Assembly: GCA_001298555.1 (NCBI GenBank)
Contig: LJCW01000339.1
Span: 1-44,661, forward strand
Source: Actinobacteria bacterium OV450
Lineage (GTDB): Bacteria > Actinomycetota > Actinomycetes > Streptomycetales > Streptomycetaceae
DNA: 44,661 nucleotides
Direction of reading: 5' to 3'
Numbering within the stretch: the stretch's first letter is position 1; the number at the start of each line of letters is the position of its first letter. The notes under the pieces were generated by a model. That model did not search any database. It was not told the origin of the DNA and was given only the letters and a program-made list of their open reading frames with translations. Positions 40,397 to 44,661 of the stretch are shown piece by piece. Made by a program: the position numbers and the translations under genes.

Positions 40397-40431
40397 AAGG
40401 GCCGTACCCCCTTGACGGGGATACGGCCCTT
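40397..40431 (-). terminator. Intrinsic terminator after aconitase
   Basis: A 10-bp stem (40397-40406 with 40422-40431), one mismatch, then a four-bp C/G stem lie just past the aconitase stop. On the minus strand it is followed by a moderately T-rich stretch. Confidence 0.8.
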
Positions 40432-40448
40432 TGGTGCCGCTACGGTCC

Positions 40449-43163
<2,715 letters not shown>

Positions 43164-43235
43164 GACAGTCTCCTTCATGCATGAAATTCGCGCGTTTTAC
43201 CGCAATCCTGCCGCCACGCCCTGGGGCCAGTCCGC

Positions 43236-43269
43236 TAAGGTAAGGCTAAGTTAGGTGAGCCTTACCAGC
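43236..43269. promoter_or_regulatory. Two overlapping iron-box-like sites (DmdR/IdeR type) upstream of acnA
   Basis: TTAGGTGAGCCTTACCAGC (43251-43269) matches 15 of 19 bases of the DmdR1 box in one orientation, and TAAGGTAAGGCTAAGTTAG (43236-43254) matches about 14 of 19. The two overlap with a 15-base offset, so a double-dimer site is possible. They lie 73-106 bases upstream of the GTG start. Confidence 0.5.
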
Positions 43270-43298
43270 AGGGGCGGCTGCGGTACGCCTTCGGCAGA

Positions 43299-43316
43299 TA
43301 TCTCGATGTCGAGATA
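43299..43316. promoter_or_regulatory. Palindromic operator upstream of acnA, TamR-like
   Basis: TATCTCGATGTCGAGATA is a perfect 8-bp inverted repeat with a TG spacer. MarR-family TamR is known to bind the aconitase promoter in S. coelicolor and to use short palindromes of this kind. I infer this as a TamR site; no tamR gene is in the window. Confidence 0.6.
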
Positions 43317-43362
43317 ACTCTAGTGCATTGCCGCGCCCTGGTCATGCACGGCATGGGCCACA

Positions 43363-44385
43363 TCACACCGGCCCCCGCCGTGCGGACGAGGGCACGGTCA
43401 GCGAAGACGTACGCACGGCCAGCGCGGCCGGCACGGTCAGCTGGCCCGGCGGCGCGCCCTGCGAGGACTCCAGCAGGGCGACCAGCGCGTCGACGGCGCG
43501 CTCCCCGATCACCTCCGGACGCAGGGTCACGGTGCTCACCGCCGGGTCGCCCGCCGCGTAGGAGGGATCCTCGCTCGCGCAGACGAGCCGCAGCTGCCCG
43601 GGTATCCGCAGCCCGTGCCGGGCGGCGGCCGCCAGCACCTGGCGGCCGCCGGGGTCGTACACGCAGTACACGGCGTCGGGGCGCCCGCCGGGCGCGGCGA
43701 ACACCGCGTCGAACGCGTGCCCGGCGCTGTCGTCGGGGTCGAAGGGGACCACCAGCGGGGCCGTCCCGCGCTCGGCGCACCAGCGGGCGTGGGCCGCGGT
43801 GACGGCCCCGGTGTAGTGCTCCCGGCCGTAGGCGGAGTGCAGCGCGATCCGGCGGGCCCCGCAGGCGGCGAGGTGGTCGAGGACCTCGCGGGTGGTGGCC
43901 TCGTGGTCGTTGTCCACCCACACGTCCCCCGGCCGGGGGTCCGGGGGACGGCCGTCGAAGACGACCGGCAGGCCGCGGGCGCGCAGGGCGCGCAGCACCG
44001 GGTCGCCGGCCGGGCTGTCGAGCAGCAGCATCCCGTCGACGGCGAGGGTGTGCCACAGGGGTTCGGCGCCCCGGTCGGCGGGCAGCACCGTGAGGGCGTA
44101 GCCGCGGGCGTGGGCGGCCGCGGTGGCGGCGGTCAGCAGCCGGGAGAAGTAGGCGATCTCGACGTAGTTCCAGGCGGAGCCGGCGTACGTGGTGACGGCG
44201 AGGCCGAGCGTACGGGTGCGGGGGCCGCGGCGGGCGCTGTAGCCGAGGGCGGCCGCGACCTCGCGGACCCGTCGGCGGGTGGACTCGCCGACGCGGCCGG
44301 TGCCGCCCAGGGCGTGCGAGACGGTCGCGGTGGAGACCTCCGCGGCGCGCGCGATGTCGGCGATGGTCGGTCCGGGCCCGGGCAC
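43363..44385 (-). CDS. LacI-family transcriptional regulator
   Basis: A 340-residue repressor. The N-terminal helix-turn-helix reads PTIADIARAAEVSTATVSHALGGTGRVGESTRRRVREVAAALGY, followed by the hinge and a periplasmic-binding-like ligand domain (TLGLAVTTYAGSAWNYVEIAYFSRLL, DGMLLLDSPAGDP, VWVDNDHEATTREVLDHLAACGARRIALHS, YCVYDPGGRQVL, STVTLRPEVIGERAVDALVALL). The ligand and targets are unknown. The start is taken as GTG 44385, just before the HTH. No strong ribosome binding site is visible and the open frame extends to 44472. It is divergent from the short frame at 44490, its likely target direction. Confidence 0.9.
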   Translation of the reverse strand: MPGPGPTIADIARAAEVSTATVSHALGGTGRVGESTRRRVREVAAALGYSARRGPRTRTLGLAVTTYAGSAWNYVEIAYFSRLLTAATAAAHARGYALTVLPADRGAEPLWHTLAVDGMLLLDSPAGDPVLRALRARGLPVVFDGRPPDPRPGDVWVDNDHEATTREVLDHLAACGARRIALHSAYGREHYTGAVTAAHARWCAERGTAPLVVPFDPDDSAGHAFDAVFAAPGGRPDAVYCVYDPGGRQVLAAAARHGLRIPGQLRLVCASEDPSYAAGDPAVSTVTLRPEVIGERAVDALVALLESSQGAPPGQLTVPAALAVRTSSLTVPSSARRGPV

Positions 44386-44436
44386 GGGGTCATCGTACGG
44401 ACGGCGGTGCGGATTTCGTCGACCGCGGCGGGTTCT

Positions 44437-44452
44437 GGTTAAGGGGTTAATC
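44437..44452. promoter_or_regulatory. Weak inverted repeat between the LacI gene and the right-edge frame
   Basis: GGTTAAGGGGTTAATC is an inverted repeat with one mismatch per arm. It may be an operator for the adjacent LacI regulator, but it lacks the central CG of typical LacI sites. Confidence 0.25.
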
Positions 44453-44489
44453 AAACAGTGTCCTGGCCACACCGACGTTTGGAGTGGCC

Positions 44490-44555
44490 ATGACCTCTTC
44501 TTCCCGTTCCTCCTCCCCCTCCGCTGCCCCCGCGCGCCGTTTCATCGCGTCCTGA
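44490..44555 (+). CDS. Short 21-residue frame, possible leader peptide or interrupted gene start
   Basis: ATG 44490 lies five bases after GGAG (44481-44484). It opens a Ser-rich peptide (MTSSSRSSSPSAAPARRFIA, then one Ser) that ends at TGA 44553-44555. The same frame stays open after the TGA to the window edge with strongly GC-biased third positions. It may be a translated leader, a gene broken by a nonsense mutation, or an upstream start before the real gene begins, for example at ATG 44607. The downstream gene leaves the window and I do not recognise it. Confidence 0.4.
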   Translation: MTSSSRSSSPSAAPARRFIAS

Positions 44556-44606
44556 CCCCGCTCCCTCCTCAAGCCCGCCGAGGTCTTCGTTCGGCAGACC
44601 AGCGAG

Positions 44607-44661
44607 ATGGCGGCATCATTCTTCGATCAGAGCCCGGCCGCCCCCGGTATCGGCCCGCAGC
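44607..44661 (+). CDS. Possible start of an unidentified gene, cut by the window edge
   Basis: In the same frame as 44490, ATG 44607 begins MAASFFDQSPAAPGIGPQ and runs off the end. High G/C at third positions suggests coding. No product can be assigned, and the start is uncertain because no clear ribosome binding site is seen. Confidence 0.25.
   Translation, partial: MAASFFDQSPAAPGIGPQ

Noticed and set aside
43164..43178. Longer aconitase start at ATG 43178
   Set aside because: It would encode the AAGGAG ribosome binding site as codons; GTG 43163 is correctly spaced.

Overview
The window looks like a chromosomal segment of a Streptomyces species or a close relative. The DNA is very GC-rich, nearly every real gene has G or C at third codon positions, GTG starts are common, and the gene order (heme genes, a DUF3000 gene, RNase D, fadAB, dxs, xylose-type ABC genes, a ROK regulator, ngcEFG, aconitase) is one I associate with the Streptomyces core chromosome. 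I see no rRNA, tRNA, insertion sequence, prophage or CRISPR array. The first gene and the reading frame at the right edge run off the window.

Region by region. Positions 1-8293 hold an exported-type alpha/beta hydrolase (partial) and three genes of the coproporphyrin-dependent heme route: hemQ/chdC, cgoX/hemY and, further along, hemE. Among them sit a DUF4349 lipoprotein, a CoA-disulfide-reductase-like flavoprotein and a DUF3000 gene divergent from hemE. Positions 8578-14241 carry an orphan LuxR-type response regulator, RNase D and a fadA-fadB beta-oxidation operon. Positions 14381-24739 form what I read as a wall teichoic acid island. It holds a Tat-exported TagC-like protein, a membrane-anchored TagF-type polymerase, a fused IspD/SDR enzyme like Haemophilus Bcs1 (CDP-ribitol synthesis), an SGNH esterase-like protein, an Ig-like protein of unknown role, a TarS-like glycosyltransferase, a beta-propeller lectin-like protein on the other strand, and an LCP ligase. 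Together these could make CDP-ribitol, polymerise it, decorate the chain and attach it to peptidoglycan.

Positions 24835-28359 hold an amino-acid permease and dxs. Positions 28613-33418 hold xylH, xylG, xylF and the ROK regulator gene, all on the minus strand. A magnesium P-type ATPase gene (34012-36759) lies on the plus strand between the ROK gene and ngcG. Its long 5' leader contains strong RNA folds and a 13-codon proline-containing open frame with a near-ideal ribosome binding site, which I consider the best candidate for something undescribed. Positions 36801-40151 are ngcEFG for N-acetylglucosamine/chitobiose uptake, with a DasR-type operator over the promoter. Positions 40449-43163 are aconitase, preceded by a TamR-like palindrome and overlapping iron-box-like repeats. 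The window ends with a LacI-family regulator and a divergent short frame closed by a TGA.

All functional calls come from reading motifs and from remembered family knowledge. No database search was run, and operator and promoter calls are pattern matches only.
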